The position numbers were made by a program, and so were the translations under genes. A DNA stretch of 21,919 nucleotides from a virus: IMG/VR virus record IMGVR_UViG_3300027127_000207, positions 1 through 21,919 of that record. One strand, 5' to 3'. The notes beneath the pieces were generated by a model. That model had not been told where the DNA came from and ran no database searches. It saw only the letters and a list, made by a program, of their open reading frames with translations. Positions 15,001 through 20,993 of this stretch are shown one piece after another; within the stretch, counting starts at the first letter, position 1, and each line of letters starts with the position of its first letter.

Positions 15001-16925
15001 CCTTGCCAACTACGCCAAGTGGTTATTTAATAACATTAACTCCTCCAAGTACTACAGGATATTATGGAGGAGGTATTGGATGGTCAGAAGGTACAAATAC
15101 AGCAGCAAGTATAAATGTTTACGATGATGGTGCAGGTGGAGCTCTCGGTATGGTATTTGCAACGGGTAGCAATAGCTCATTATCTGAAAATATGCGTATT
15201 ACTTCAGGTGGTAATATAGGTATTGGAACGAGCAGCCCTTCTTTTAAATTAGATGTAAATGGAACAACAAGATTCCAAGGTATAGTTAGATTTAAAGTAG
15301 ATGCTTGGAATTTAAGTGATGATGGATTTAATCGTTTTTATTTTGCTTCCGGAGGAAGAACATATTTTGGATCAGGCAATGGATACGAATGGAGGAATAA
15401 CTCTGATTCTTCTATAATGACTTTAACAAATGTAGGAGTTTTATCAGTAAATCCTTCTGCTGTTTTAGGAAGAGTAAATATTGGATACAATTTTTATATA
15501 GAAAACGACCAAAGCCCTGAGATAACATCTTTTGTAAATTCATCAGGCTCATCAATATTCAGATGGATGCAAGGTATTACTCCTTCTGAAAGGATGAGAT
15601 TGAATCCTCAAGGAAATTTGGGGATTGGAACAAGTGCTCCCGGATACAAACTTGAAGTGAATGGTGGATCGGTAGGGAATAATATTGCCCGATTTACTAC
15701 AGGTTCAGCAGGAGGTGGAACAAGAGGGATGAATATATATTCAAATGATTCCTACGTAAAATTGCAGGTAACAGATAATGCAGGTAGTGCTTCAACATGG
15801 GCTCATTTAGTCCTTAATCCTGATGCAGGTTATGTAGGAATTGGCACAACATCACCATCATACTCATTAGACGTAAATGGTGCTGCAAGATTTTTAAGTT
15901 TTGGAATTGTTCAAGCATCAGGCAATGCAGATGTTCCAAATATTACGTTTACAAATAATGGTGGCGCATATACTTGGGGAATTGTAGGGGCGCTTCTTCA
16001 AGGAGACGGTGATGGAGCTTTGTATTTTAAGACAAAAATTGGTGGTTCTGTAACTGAAAAGATGAGGATTGCATCAAACGGAAACGTAGCAATTGGAACA
16101 ACTTCAGTAAACGCAGCAGCATTACTTCATCTTTCTTCATCTGCTTCCGAGACTACATTGCTTTTAGAAAATACAGGAACAGGTGGCGATAGATGGATGA
16201 TTAGGTCTACAAATAACTCTTCAGGATGTTGTGGTAGTAGCGGAAATTCTAACTTAACTTTTTATGATGATAGCACGGGTGTATCTCCTTTAGTGTTACA
16301 AAGAGGGGGGTCAGTTGGAATAGGAACTTTAAGTCCCACTACAAAACTTCATGTATATGACTCTACTCAAGACAGATTCAATATAAGAATATCTTCTACT
16401 ATAGCAAACAATGTAAATAAATATATGGGTATTGGATTCTCAGGAGAAGAATCTAATACAAAAGGTGCTATATTCTTTCAAAGTTTAGGACAGAGTTATT
16501 CAAGGGGTAAAATGATTTTTGCCTTAAATAATGTTTCAGACCAATCAAGCGCTACACCTTCAAATGCTGTAGTTACTTTAGACGTAACAAGTTCTTATGC
16601 AATGTCTGTTGCCGGAACTATATATGCTACAGGTGATGTCATTGCTTATTCTGATGCTTCTGTAAAAACTAATATTAGACCAATTGAGAATGTTCTTTCA
16701 AGGATTTCTGATTCAAGAGGTGTTCTTTATGACAGAACAGATAGAGATGATAAAGATAATATTGGATTTATTGCTCAAGAATTGGAGAAGCAGTTTCCTG
16801 AATTAGTGAGTACAAGCACCGATGGAACTAAAGGTGTTAAATACCAAAATGCAGTAGCAGTTCTTTTTGAAGCTATCAAAGAACAGCAGAAACAAATTGA
16901 TGAACTTAAAAAACGTCAAGCATAA
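12006..16925 (+). CDS. tail fibre/tailspike with C-terminal S74 intramolecular chaperone (1639 aa)
   Basis: The N-terminus contains SYANPAWITSLAWSKITGAP, a unit also found in the upstream fibre at 7155, then LPLAGGTMTGN, a common phage fibre motif. The body holds about thirteen GIGTxSPxxxLxV repeats, often followed by NGTxRF, spaced by variable segments and by ERMRIxSxG-type motifs; these form a trimeric beta shaft. Residues 1549-1639 are a peptidase S74 domain, which aids trimerisation and then cuts itself off: Ser1549 of SDASVKTNI and Lys1554 match the Ser/Lys dyad of endosialidase. A C-terminal coiled coil (KEQQKQIDELKKRQ) follows. The gene is AT-rich and favours TTA for Leu, unlike the preceding fibre. 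It starts 3 bases after the upstream stop. Confidence 0.9.
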   Translation: MSNLATITNNILADSGIDDLNVVVTTGSYANPAWITSLAWSKITGAPLGDYLPLAGGTMTGNINWAQTDRGITWNFNTDGAYIKFYNTGDGDTDSRLEFATIDNNNEYFRWGHVPSGGSFYESMKLVPNSSGNAQLIVSGSVGIGTTSPSYVFHAVSSNTTIGAFRNSGAANGQLLVGNTAGDLALRILASGDAIMFSDVSKYLAFGTNGGSERMRISSAGAIKFNTYGSGTNTGTVAYNLAVDASGNVIETAGGVVDGSGTANYIPKWSDPNTLTNSLIYDNGTNVAIGTTSPINTGLTVQTSGAAFSTTATKNSNMYGLTLVSTTNENTMSGVWFGSGGGVHWSGIAGSRSNYTVDWSTHLSFYTHIANTVNITEATEKMRITGDGNVGIGATNPDSKVVSNYGTLTSFNNNDIRTTTALLLTASDPGTTSSSNGVTLAFRPIINRGAAATITVLNDSVNKEGSGVMIFSNGGGVYPSSVTEAMRISNSQNILIGIGTDAGYRLDVAGTVRVQSSFNGLGYGSFGRTVDGTYRLIIQGVGTSSSNYGLSVTDSGGNQNLWVRDDGVVYLRGNVGIGTSSPSYKLQSNASSYQLALINPGYGGWLYNVGTDLSMGFVLEGTGEKMRLTSSGDLLIGDTTASANLWVKSSASGNAFGARNTNATFAATVGFFGADRNTSNNTFYYIDCYNYGNSTYRFRVADSGNVTSAGSATFAGTFFGGNNIELVNAGGPYILVGEGTGASQYGVVDWDATNNRLRIATQPYAFGANSGQITLTTAGNVGIGTLSPATKLEVRSNVAGLEAARFSDSNYADLAIGFPTAGVASIDFEYGAAGALAFRSGTGKNERMRITSGGFVGIGESSPISKLTVTDSNQFVARFYNSSANQLTTVQVANQAQSTAGVNTAAATFELVGKAGSSTHGRHAWIGAEGVAAETFRTKLLFKLRGESNSGYTWAGVTEAPTILTLDGNGLVGIVTSSPASFLQIGTYASASKYIDSSTLPTTPSGYLITLTPPSTTGYYGGGIGWSEGTNTAASINVYDDGAGGALGMVFATGSNSSLSENMRITSGGNIGIGTSSPSFKLDVNGTTRFQGIVRFKVDAWNLSDDGFNRFYFASGGRTYFGSGNGYEWRNNSDSSIMTLTNVGVLSVNPSAVLGRVNIGYNFYIENDQSPEITSFVNSSGSSIFRWMQGITPSERMRLNPQGNLGIGTSAPGYKLEVNGGSVGNNIARFTTGSAGGGTRGMNIYSNDSYVKLQVTDNAGSASTWAHLVLNPDAGYVGIGTTSPSYSLDVNGAARFLSFGIVQASGNADVPNITFTNNGGAYTWGIVGALLQGDGDGALYFKTKIGGSVTEKMRIASNGNVAIGTTSVNAAALLHLSSSASETTLLLENTGTGGDRWMIRSTNNSSGCCGSSGNSNLTFYDDSTGVSPLVLQRGGSVGIGTLSPTTKLHVYDSTQDRFNIRISSTIANNVNKYMGIGFSGEESNTKGAIFFQSLGQSYSRGKMIFALNNVSDQSSATPSNAVVTLDVTSSYAMSVAGTIYATGDVIAYSDASVKTNIRPIENVLSRISDSRGVLYDRTDRDDKDNIGFIAQELEKQFPELVSTSTDGTKGVKYQNAVAVLFEAIKEQQKQIDELKKRQA
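12423..16360 (+). repeat. about thirteen GIGTxSP coding repeats in the S74 fibre
   Basis: Units such as VGIGTTSPSYVFHAV, VGIGTSSPSYKLQSN, IGIGTSSPSFKLDVNGTTRF and VGIGTTSPSYSLDVNGAARF recur through the fibre body. Some have drifted (VGIGATNP, IGIGTDAG, VGIVTSSP, VAIGTTSVN). Two copies share an exact 20-base stretch (13734-13753 and 15222-15241), a possible substrate for homologous recombination that would delete or swap about 1.5 kb in frame. Confidence 0.8.
16650..16922 (+). other. S74 (endosialidase-type) self-cleaving chaperone domain
   Basis: The domain begins with SDASVKTNI (cleavage expected just before Ser1549). It contains DNIGFIAQELEKQFPELV, the strand-helix element diagnostic of the family, then KGVKYQNAVAVLFEAIKEQQ. 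The 91-residue fragment would be released after the trimer folds. Confidence 0.88.
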
Positions 16926-17848
16926 TGGCACTACCTGCAAGTGGATTATTAGAACTATCAAGGATAGCAAACACAGACGGAGCCAACTCCGTTGGTGTGG
17001 TTACACCTTATACTCTTGGGCAGCTTACCTGTCTTACAGGATGCGGAGGCTATTGGGATGGGGGATGGTTTTGGAGCAACCGTGCTATTAGTGCTTTTTA
17101 TAATTGGAAGGGATATGGTTTTCAATATGCAAGTCCGGCAATATTGCATGATTTTGGCCTTAGCTCAAGATTCCCTACAAACTCAAGTAATATTATTGAT
17201 ACAAGCGGCAATGGCAGGACGGGTACTTTTGTTACAGGAACCGGTAACGGAACTGCAACAAATGTAACGGGATATACCCAAACATATCCTGCTATGTTAG
17301 CAACATCAAGCTCAAGTCAATATGCAGTAAGGTTAAATGATGTGGCTAAATATGGAGGAACTTCTGCTTTTACTTGGGTAGCGTGGTTTAGGAATACAGG
17401 ATTCCCTACGAGTTATAATGGTATTATTGCAGCAGAAGGAAGAAGTGGTAGTACTCCAATAGGCCAAAGCGTATACATATCGGATGCAAGCGGATACTTT
17501 ATTCAATATGAAAGATGGGATGGTACTACAGGTTCAGGGGCTACGGCCCGATTAACTTGGGGCAGTGGCGGTATTCCTTCTTTTGTATCAGGTAAATGGT
17601 ATATGATGGCTTTAACTTTTACCGGGAATAAGGCTACTCTTTATTTGTTTGTAGATGGAACTGCATATACTGCAGGTGTTACCACTTCGGTGAGTGTTAC
17701 AACTGATGCAAGTTGGGGAGTTTTTGCAGGTCTTAGATACAATCAGTGGCTTACCGGAAACTTAGGATATGTAGCTTGTTACTCATCGGCACTTACCGTT
17801 TATGATTTATATGACTTTAACTCAATGACGAGAACAAGATATGAATAA
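16925..17848 (+). CDS. LamG / concanavalin-like tail protein
   Basis: This 307-residue protein has a short N-terminal segment (LPASGLLELSRI) and a Gly/Trp-rich stretch with Cys36 and Cys40, then from about residue 75 a laminin-G-type jelly roll: IDTSGNGRTGTFV (91-103), FTWVAWFRNTG, VSGKWYMMALTFTGNKATLY with LFVDG, and the final strand GNLGYVACYSSALTVYDLY followed by DFNSM. These are the usual LamG_3 landmarks. In phages the fold binds sugars or holds a fibre tip together. Its ATG overlaps the S74 fibre stop by one base (TAATG), so it is co-translated with the fibre and may be its companion receptor-binding protein. Substrate is unknown. Confidence 0.82.
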   Translation: MALPASGLLELSRIANTDGANSVGVVTPYTLGQLTCLTGCGGYWDGGWFWSNRAISAFYNWKGYGFQYASPAILHDFGLSSRFPTNSSNIIDTSGNGRTGTFVTGTGNGTATNVTGYTQTYPAMLATSSSSQYAVRLNDVAKYGGTSAFTWVAWFRNTGFPTSYNGIIAAEGRSGSTPIGQSVYISDASGYFIQYERWDGTTGSGATARLTWGSGGIPSFVSGKWYMMALTFTGNKATLYLFVDGTAYTAGVTTSVSVTTDASWGVFAGLRYNQWLTGNLGYVACYSSALTVYDLYDFNSMTRTRYE

Positions 17849-18011
17849 GACTATTAGACTATACGACAAAAAAGAATTAATTTTATTTTTGATACTGTGT
17901 GCTATTGTACTATTTATGATAGGTATGAATAGAACTCAGTATATAGAAATTAAAACAATTAAATATACCACGTCAGATTCGACATGGGACAATTTTTATC
18001 CAAACAAATAA
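17841..18011 (+). CDS. small single-span membrane protein (56 aa)
   Basis: The protein has a basic N-terminus (MNKTIRLYDKK), one hydrophobic span (about 12-29, ELILFLILCAIVLFMIGM) and a polar C-terminal part ending STWDNFYPNK. It begins 8 bases inside the LamG gene. Such short signal-anchor proteins occur as inner-membrane spanin-like or accessory holin components in phages, or as membrane proteins of unknown role. No partner lipoprotein (lipobox) is found beside it, so spanin is only a guess. The coding evidence is the overlap with the upstream gene and the clean membrane topology; no family is recognised. Confidence 0.6.
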   Translation: MNKTIRLYDKKELILFLILCAIVLFMIGMNRTQYIEIKTIKYTTSDSTWDNFYPNK

Positions 18012-18022
18012 AATAAAACAAC

Positions 18023-18403
18023 ATGGCTATTGTTTACAATTGGGTTGTCTCTTCAATGGATGAGTACCCTACAACACCCGACAATCTTACAGATGTAGTA
18101 TTTGTGGTAAATTGGAGACGCAATGCTACAGATGTAGTAGATGATGAAACTTACTTTGCTGATGTGTATGGCTCTCTAACAGTTCCTGCTCCTAATCCTG
18201 AAGATTTTACTCCTTATGCTGACCTTACTTTTGACCAAGTATGCGGATGGCTTGATGCAGGATTGGACGTTGCAGCTATTGATGCAGGTCTTGCTGTACA
18301 AATAGGGAATCTTATTAATCCACCGGTAGTATCACTTCCATTACCTTGGCCACCTCAACCTCCTGTACCTCCAACTCCTGAAATAACAGAACCTAACGAA
18401 TAG
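18023..18403 (+). CDS. DUF7936-like phage tail-region protein
   Basis: This 126-residue protein reads YNWVVSSMDEYPTTPDNLTD (5-24), VVFVVNWRRNATD (25-37), VYGSLTVPAPNPEDFTPYADL (about 49-69), FDQVCGWLDAG (70-80), an AAIDAGLAVQIGNLINPPVV segment (84-103) and a Pro-rich tail (PLPWPPQPPVPPTPE). I recall the same series in short proteins beside tail fibre genes of many unrelated phages, now labelled DUF7936. That name is from memory. The region before the tail ends with the conserved IxNLINPPVVSLPLPW. Its role is not established; position suggests an assembly factor or minor tail protein. A 10-base gap and A-rich leader precede its ATG. Confidence 0.78.
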   Translation: MAIVYNWVVSSMDEYPTTPDNLTDVVFVVNWRRNATDVVDDETYFADVYGSLTVPAPNPEDFTPYADLTFDQVCGWLDAGLDVAAIDAGLAVQIGNLINPPVVSLPLPWPPQPPVPPTPEITEPNE

Positions 18404-18405
18404 TC

Positions 18406-19185
18406 ATGGCTTGGAATGATGTAGCAAATAATCAGACGGTATCTTTTAACAATCTGCAAAGCGCTGTTAACAATGGCGTATTTACAGCCAAGACTTCGAT
18501 ACCGGCAAGCAACGAGCAGATTACCAAAGCTGATGCAAATACCTACGTAAACATTGATACTGCTTACGGACCGTATGCTGCCTTAGCAAGTAATCAGCTC
18601 GTTGTTAAATCTGACTTACAAGCTGTCATCACTTCCTACGCTCACACAGTGTACTATTACTCTACCTGTTACTATGATGGCTTCTACATAGAATCGGGAG
18701 CAGCAACAGCTTCTGCTGCTTGTAGCAACACAAACACGATTACTCTTTATAGCTCTGACTTTTCACTTGGCAACGGGTCTATTCTTTATTATGACAGTTC
18801 TCTTAATTCACCTTGGTATAGTGATACTGTGTGTGGAGGAGGTGCAGGATACTTTAAAGTTGGCGACTACACATTTGACTACTACTCTCCCGGAGGAGAA
18901 GACCCTTGGCAAATATTAGACTACACGCTTTGTTCAGGTCAAACAGCTTACTCATTTGGTAACTGTGGTGTTAGTAACTCGAGCGCTTCAGGAGCTTGTT
19001 CAGACGCAAGTAGTAATCCTAAAACGCTATACTCTGAGTGTAGTCCATTAACAGCAGGATGCTCTTTATTTTATAACTCAAATCTTACTAATCCTGTAAC
19101 TGAGCTTTATGTCTTTGCAGACTATGCGAATTGGGACATGGACGCATACGGTGTGATAGTAGGATTTTCATCAGTACAATGTTAA
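18406..19185 (+). CDS. cysteine-rich adhesin-like tail protein (259 aa)
   Basis: The N-terminus (MAWNDVANNQTVSFNNLQSA, later ITKADANTYVNI and ASNQLVVKSDL) matches a start I associate with Bacteroidota phage fibres. Residues about 80-259 hold two diverged repeats rich in Tyr, Ser and Cys: each has ACS, then TLYS, an L..G..LFY/LYY.S.L..P segment and an aromatic end. Nine cysteines are present and the protein ends in Cys, so disulphides in the assembled virion are likely. It has no catalytic motif. It is separated by 2 bases from the DUF7936-like gene and by 3 from the mini-fibre. A receptor-binding or tail-tip role is inferred from this context. Confidence 0.7.
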   Translation: MAWNDVANNQTVSFNNLQSAVNNGVFTAKTSIPASNEQITKADANTYVNIDTAYGPYAALASNQLVVKSDLQAVITSYAHTVYYYSTCYYDGFYIESGAATASAACSNTNTITLYSSDFSLGNGSILYYDSSLNSPWYSDTVCGGGAGYFKVGDYTFDYYSPGGEDPWQILDYTLCSGQTAYSFGNCGVSNSSASGACSDASSNPKTLYSECSPLTAGCSLFYNSNLTNPVTELYVFADYANWDMDAYGVIVGFSSVQC

Positions 19186-19188
19186 AAC

Positions 19189-19425
19189 ATGGGAAACATT
19201 AATTCATACGCAACCGACAACAACGTATCCTATGCCGATAAACTTATTGGCACAGATGCAGAAGACCAAAACAAAACAAAAAATTTCACCGTAGGTGATA
19301 TATTGGCTCTCCCATTACCGAACGTCCCCGTGTATGCGAATAACGCTGCTGCACTTTCTGCAGGATTAGTCGCAGGTAATGTATACCGTATAACCGGTAC
19401 GGATTATTTGGGTGTAGTGCATTAA
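19189..19425 (+). CDS. 78-aa mini-fibre sharing the anchor of the 1940-aa fibre
   Basis: Residues 17-37 (DKLIGTDAEDQNKTKNFTVGD) closely match residues 15-36 of the 1940-aa fibre (NDLLIGTDVENLNNTKNFTVAE). The C-terminal half (VPVYANNAAALSAGLVAGNVYRITG, ending GVVH) is an ending I know from other Bacteroidota phage proteins. It therefore looks like a fibre reduced to its attachment part and its C-terminal cap, with no shaft. It may be a complete small tail component or the stump of a former fibre gene, but the frame is clean and the position just before a new promoter argues it is expressed with the fibre genes. Confidence 0.72.
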   Translation: MGNINSYATDNNVSYADKLIGTDAEDQNKTKNFTVGDILALPLPNVPVYANNAAALSAGLVAGNVYRITGTDYLGVVH

Positions 19426-19455
19426 CTTTGTAAATGAAATTTAATCTAATCAAAT
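19423..19455 (+). promoter_or_regulatory. promoter -7 box and A-rich leader for the packaging operon
   Basis: TAACTTTG at 19423-19430 overlaps the stop of the mini-fibre and is followed by a 25-base leader ending TTTAATCTAATCAAAT before the ATG at 19456. The leader resembles those before groEL and the 3863 gene. A TTTG at 19407-19410 is only 12 bases upstream, too close for a canonical -33 box. Confidence 0.55.
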
Positions 19456-19683
19456 ATGGACATCAGGAAAATATCTATAGGACCTGACTACAAGGGTAGT
19501 GCAATGCACTATATTGTAGGACATAAAGTTCTTGGAGAGACAAACTCAATTCACCTTATTAAGTTCGAGCCTGAAACGGGAGATGTAAAGATTTATATCA
19601 TCAACGAAAAAGAGGAGGTGATGCTATGGAAGTCTTTCAATCAAAACATGCCTGTGTCCATTGAATTTAATATCGACTATTAA
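19456..19683 (+). CDS. conserved small phage protein (75 aa)
   Basis: The sequence MDIRKISIGPDYKGSAMHYI followed by VGHKVLGETNSIHLIKF, KIYIINEKEEVMLWKSF and MPVSIEFNIDY resembles a small protein that I remember from Flavobacteria and marine phages. The pattern is a beta-rich single domain, ending in a conserved NMPVSIEYNI. No catalytic motif is visible. It opens the operon that also holds the GroES-like protein, oxygenase and terminase, and its TAA overlaps the next ATG by one base (TAATG). The dedicated promoter suggests high expression. Function is unknown. Confidence 0.72.
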   Translation: MDIRKISIGPDYKGSAMHYIVGHKVLGETNSIHLIKFEPETGDVKIYIINEKEEVMLWKSFNQNMPVSIEFNIDY

Positions 19684-20237
19684 TGCAATCCCCATTTGAC
19701 TTCATTGTTACAGGTAAACGATATAATAATACAAAAGAGATTGGCGGCATAGAGCTTATCGTTAATACCTCAGAAGAAGACCATAAATTTTCCAACCGGT
19801 ATGCCGAGGTGGTAGAAGTGCCACGTGGATATGATGGGCCAATTCAAAAAGGTGACACGTTACTCGTTCACCACAACGTATTTAAGTTCTACAACGACAT
19901 CAAGGGTAAGCGCAAGAGTGGTCGTAGCTTCTTTAAAGATGACATCTTCTTTGTAGAGCCTGACCAATTTTTTATGTACAAGCGTGACGGCAAGTGGCAC
20001 ACGTATAGCCGTTTTTGCTTTGTGAGACCAATTCCTGCTGTTGACTCTTATATCAAGAAACCATTTACCAATGAACCGCTCATGGGTATTATGGTCTATC
20101 CAAACGCCTACCTCGAGACTCAAGGAGTCCGAGCAGGCGATACTGTATGTTTTAAGCCTGACAGTGAATATGAGTTTGATGTCGATGGAGAAAAGCTATA
20201 CCGAATATTTGACCACCAAATAACCATGACGCTATGA
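19683..20237 (+). CDS. double GroES-like (Cpn10-fold) protein
   Basis: This 184-residue protein appears to hold two Cpn10-like halves. The first (about 7-100) runs FIVTGKRYNNTKEIGGIELI (loop and GGIxL as in GroES GGIVL), then YAEVVEVPRG, KGDTLLVHHNVFKF (GDkVLf) and PDQFFMYKRDG. The second (about 107-184) runs FCFVRPIP, MGIMVYPN, GVRAGDTVCFKPDSEYEF and DVDGEKLYRIFDHQITMTL (geeylilre.DI). I remember similar proteins from marine phages, some annotated as co-chaperonin; this is not verified. If correct, the window encodes two different GroES-type proteins. It could be a second cap for GroEL, or an unrelated beta-barrel with a structural role. Stop and start overlap its neighbours by one and four bases. 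Confidence 0.5.
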   Translation: MQSPFDFIVTGKRYNNTKEIGGIELIVNTSEEDHKFSNRYAEVVEVPRGYDGPIQKGDTLLVHHNVFKFYNDIKGKRKSGRSFFKDDIFFVEPDQFFMYKRDGKWHTYSRFCFVRPIPAVDSYIKKPFTNEPLMGIMVYPNAYLETQGVRAGDTVCFKPDSEYEFDVDGEKLYRIFDHQITMTL

Positions 20238-20722
20238 ACCTAATGGTATCGGACAACGTCCTACAGAACCCACACGAGTACGTTTCTGACATACTCAAAA
20301 ACGAATTTGTTGACATCTACGATGGTGTCAATACATTTCAGAACATTCAACCTCGTGACCATTCCGATGAGTTCACCCAAATGGTTATTGACTTTATTGG
20401 GTCAAACTATGAGGTATCTTGGAACTTCATACGCAAGTCTCCAAAGGGGCAGAAGGAGCCAAACTTCATCCACACTGATGAGATGATGGGCGACATTACC
20501 GCTATCCTGTACTTGAGCCGTCAGCATCCTGAAGAGGATGGGACTACCATTTACGGGGAAGACGGCAAGCCTTCATGTGTGATATATTCTAAGTTTAACC
20601 GGATGCTAATTTTTGATTCTAAGCTTCCGCATAGCAGAAATATATTTGAAAACTTTGGGCAAGACGATTCAAGTCGTCTCGTTCAAGTTGTATTTTTAAA
20701 GGAGAAAGATGAAAGATATTAA
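20234..20722 (+). CDS. 2-oxoglutarate/Fe(II)-dependent oxygenase
   Basis: This 162-residue enzyme has the facial triad of the superfamily: His80 and Asp82 in FIHTDEMMG, and His133 in LPHSRN, with Arg148 in SRLVQVVFL as the 2-oxoglutarate-binding arginine. Strand TAILYLSRQHPEEDGTTIYG lies between, as in prolyl 4-hydroxylase-like and DUF6445-type proteins. It would oxidise a substrate such as a protein side chain or nucleic acid using O2 and 2-oxoglutarate. The substrate cannot be read from the sequence. It lies in one operon with the GroES-like protein (4-base ATGA overlap) and terminase genes (14-base overlap), suggesting modification of a virion or packaging protein, or of DNA. Confidence 0.85.
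   Translation: MNLMVSDNVLQNPHEYVSDILKNEFVDIYDGVNTFQNIQPRDHSDEFTQMVIDFIGSNYEVSWNFIRKSPKGQKEPNFIHTDEMMGDITAILYLSRQHPEEDGTTIYGEDGKPSCVIYSKFNRMLIFDSKLPHSRNIFENFGQDDSSRLVQVVFLKEKDERY
20698..20704 (+). promoter_or_regulatory. Shine-Dalgarno-like sequence for the 20709 gene
   Basis: AAAGGAG lies 4 bases before the ATG at 20709, inside the end of the oxygenase gene. Most other genes in the window lack such a site and rely on coupling or A-rich leaders, so this one helps to fix the start. Confidence 0.5.
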
Positions 20723-20993
20723 GTCAAGGATTGTTGAAGCAGGCTATCAAGCAGTCGAGCAGCTTATCAAAGTGGCAAAGGAAGATATTATCAAGCCTGA
20801 CCCTGATGATGAGCTTGCTGCAGACAGGCTTAAGAATGCTGCAGCAACAAAGAAGCTTGCCATCTTTGATGCTTTTGAGATTCTAAATAAGATTGAGGCA
20901 GAGAGGGAAGCGCTTGAAATGCTTGAGAAAGGAATAAATAGAACAGATACAAAACAAGGATTTGCAGAACGAAGGTCTATATCGGGTCGTTAA
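20709..20993 (+). CDS. probable small terminase-like protein (94 aa)
   Basis: The 94-residue protein is all helical and charged: MKDIKSRIVEAGYQAVEQLI, then DELAADRLKNAAATKKLAIF, DAFEILNKIEAEREALEML and a basic end ERRSISGR. Its position directly upstream of the large terminase gene, overlapping it by 32 bases in another frame, is where a small terminase (DNA recognition for packaging) is usually found. The sequence AADRLKNAAATKKLAIFDAFEILxxIE resembles a family I remember from marine phages next to terminase. It is shorter than typical TerS and no helix-turn-helix is evident, so the assignment rests on context. Confidence 0.6.
   Translation: MKDIKSRIVEAGYQAVEQLIKVAKEDIIKPDPDDELAADRLKNAAATKKLAIFDAFEILNKIEAEREALEMLEKGINRTDTKQGFAERRSISGR

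Noticed and set aside
6467-16360. Repeated units in the fibres as a CRISPR array or tandem DNA repeat
   Set aside because: Copies are similar as protein only, spacing is irregular and all lie in one reading frame. There are no cas genes.
16992-17267. Alternative frame in the LamG gene (91 aa)
   Set aside because: It lies wholly inside the LamG coding sequence and lacks domain signal.
19407-19430. TTTG at 19407 as -33 box for the 19423 promoter (and similarly 2596 for 2612)
   Set aside because: The gap is 12 bases in both, far from the 19-21 bases expected. The repeated spacing is noted but I cannot support a functional element.
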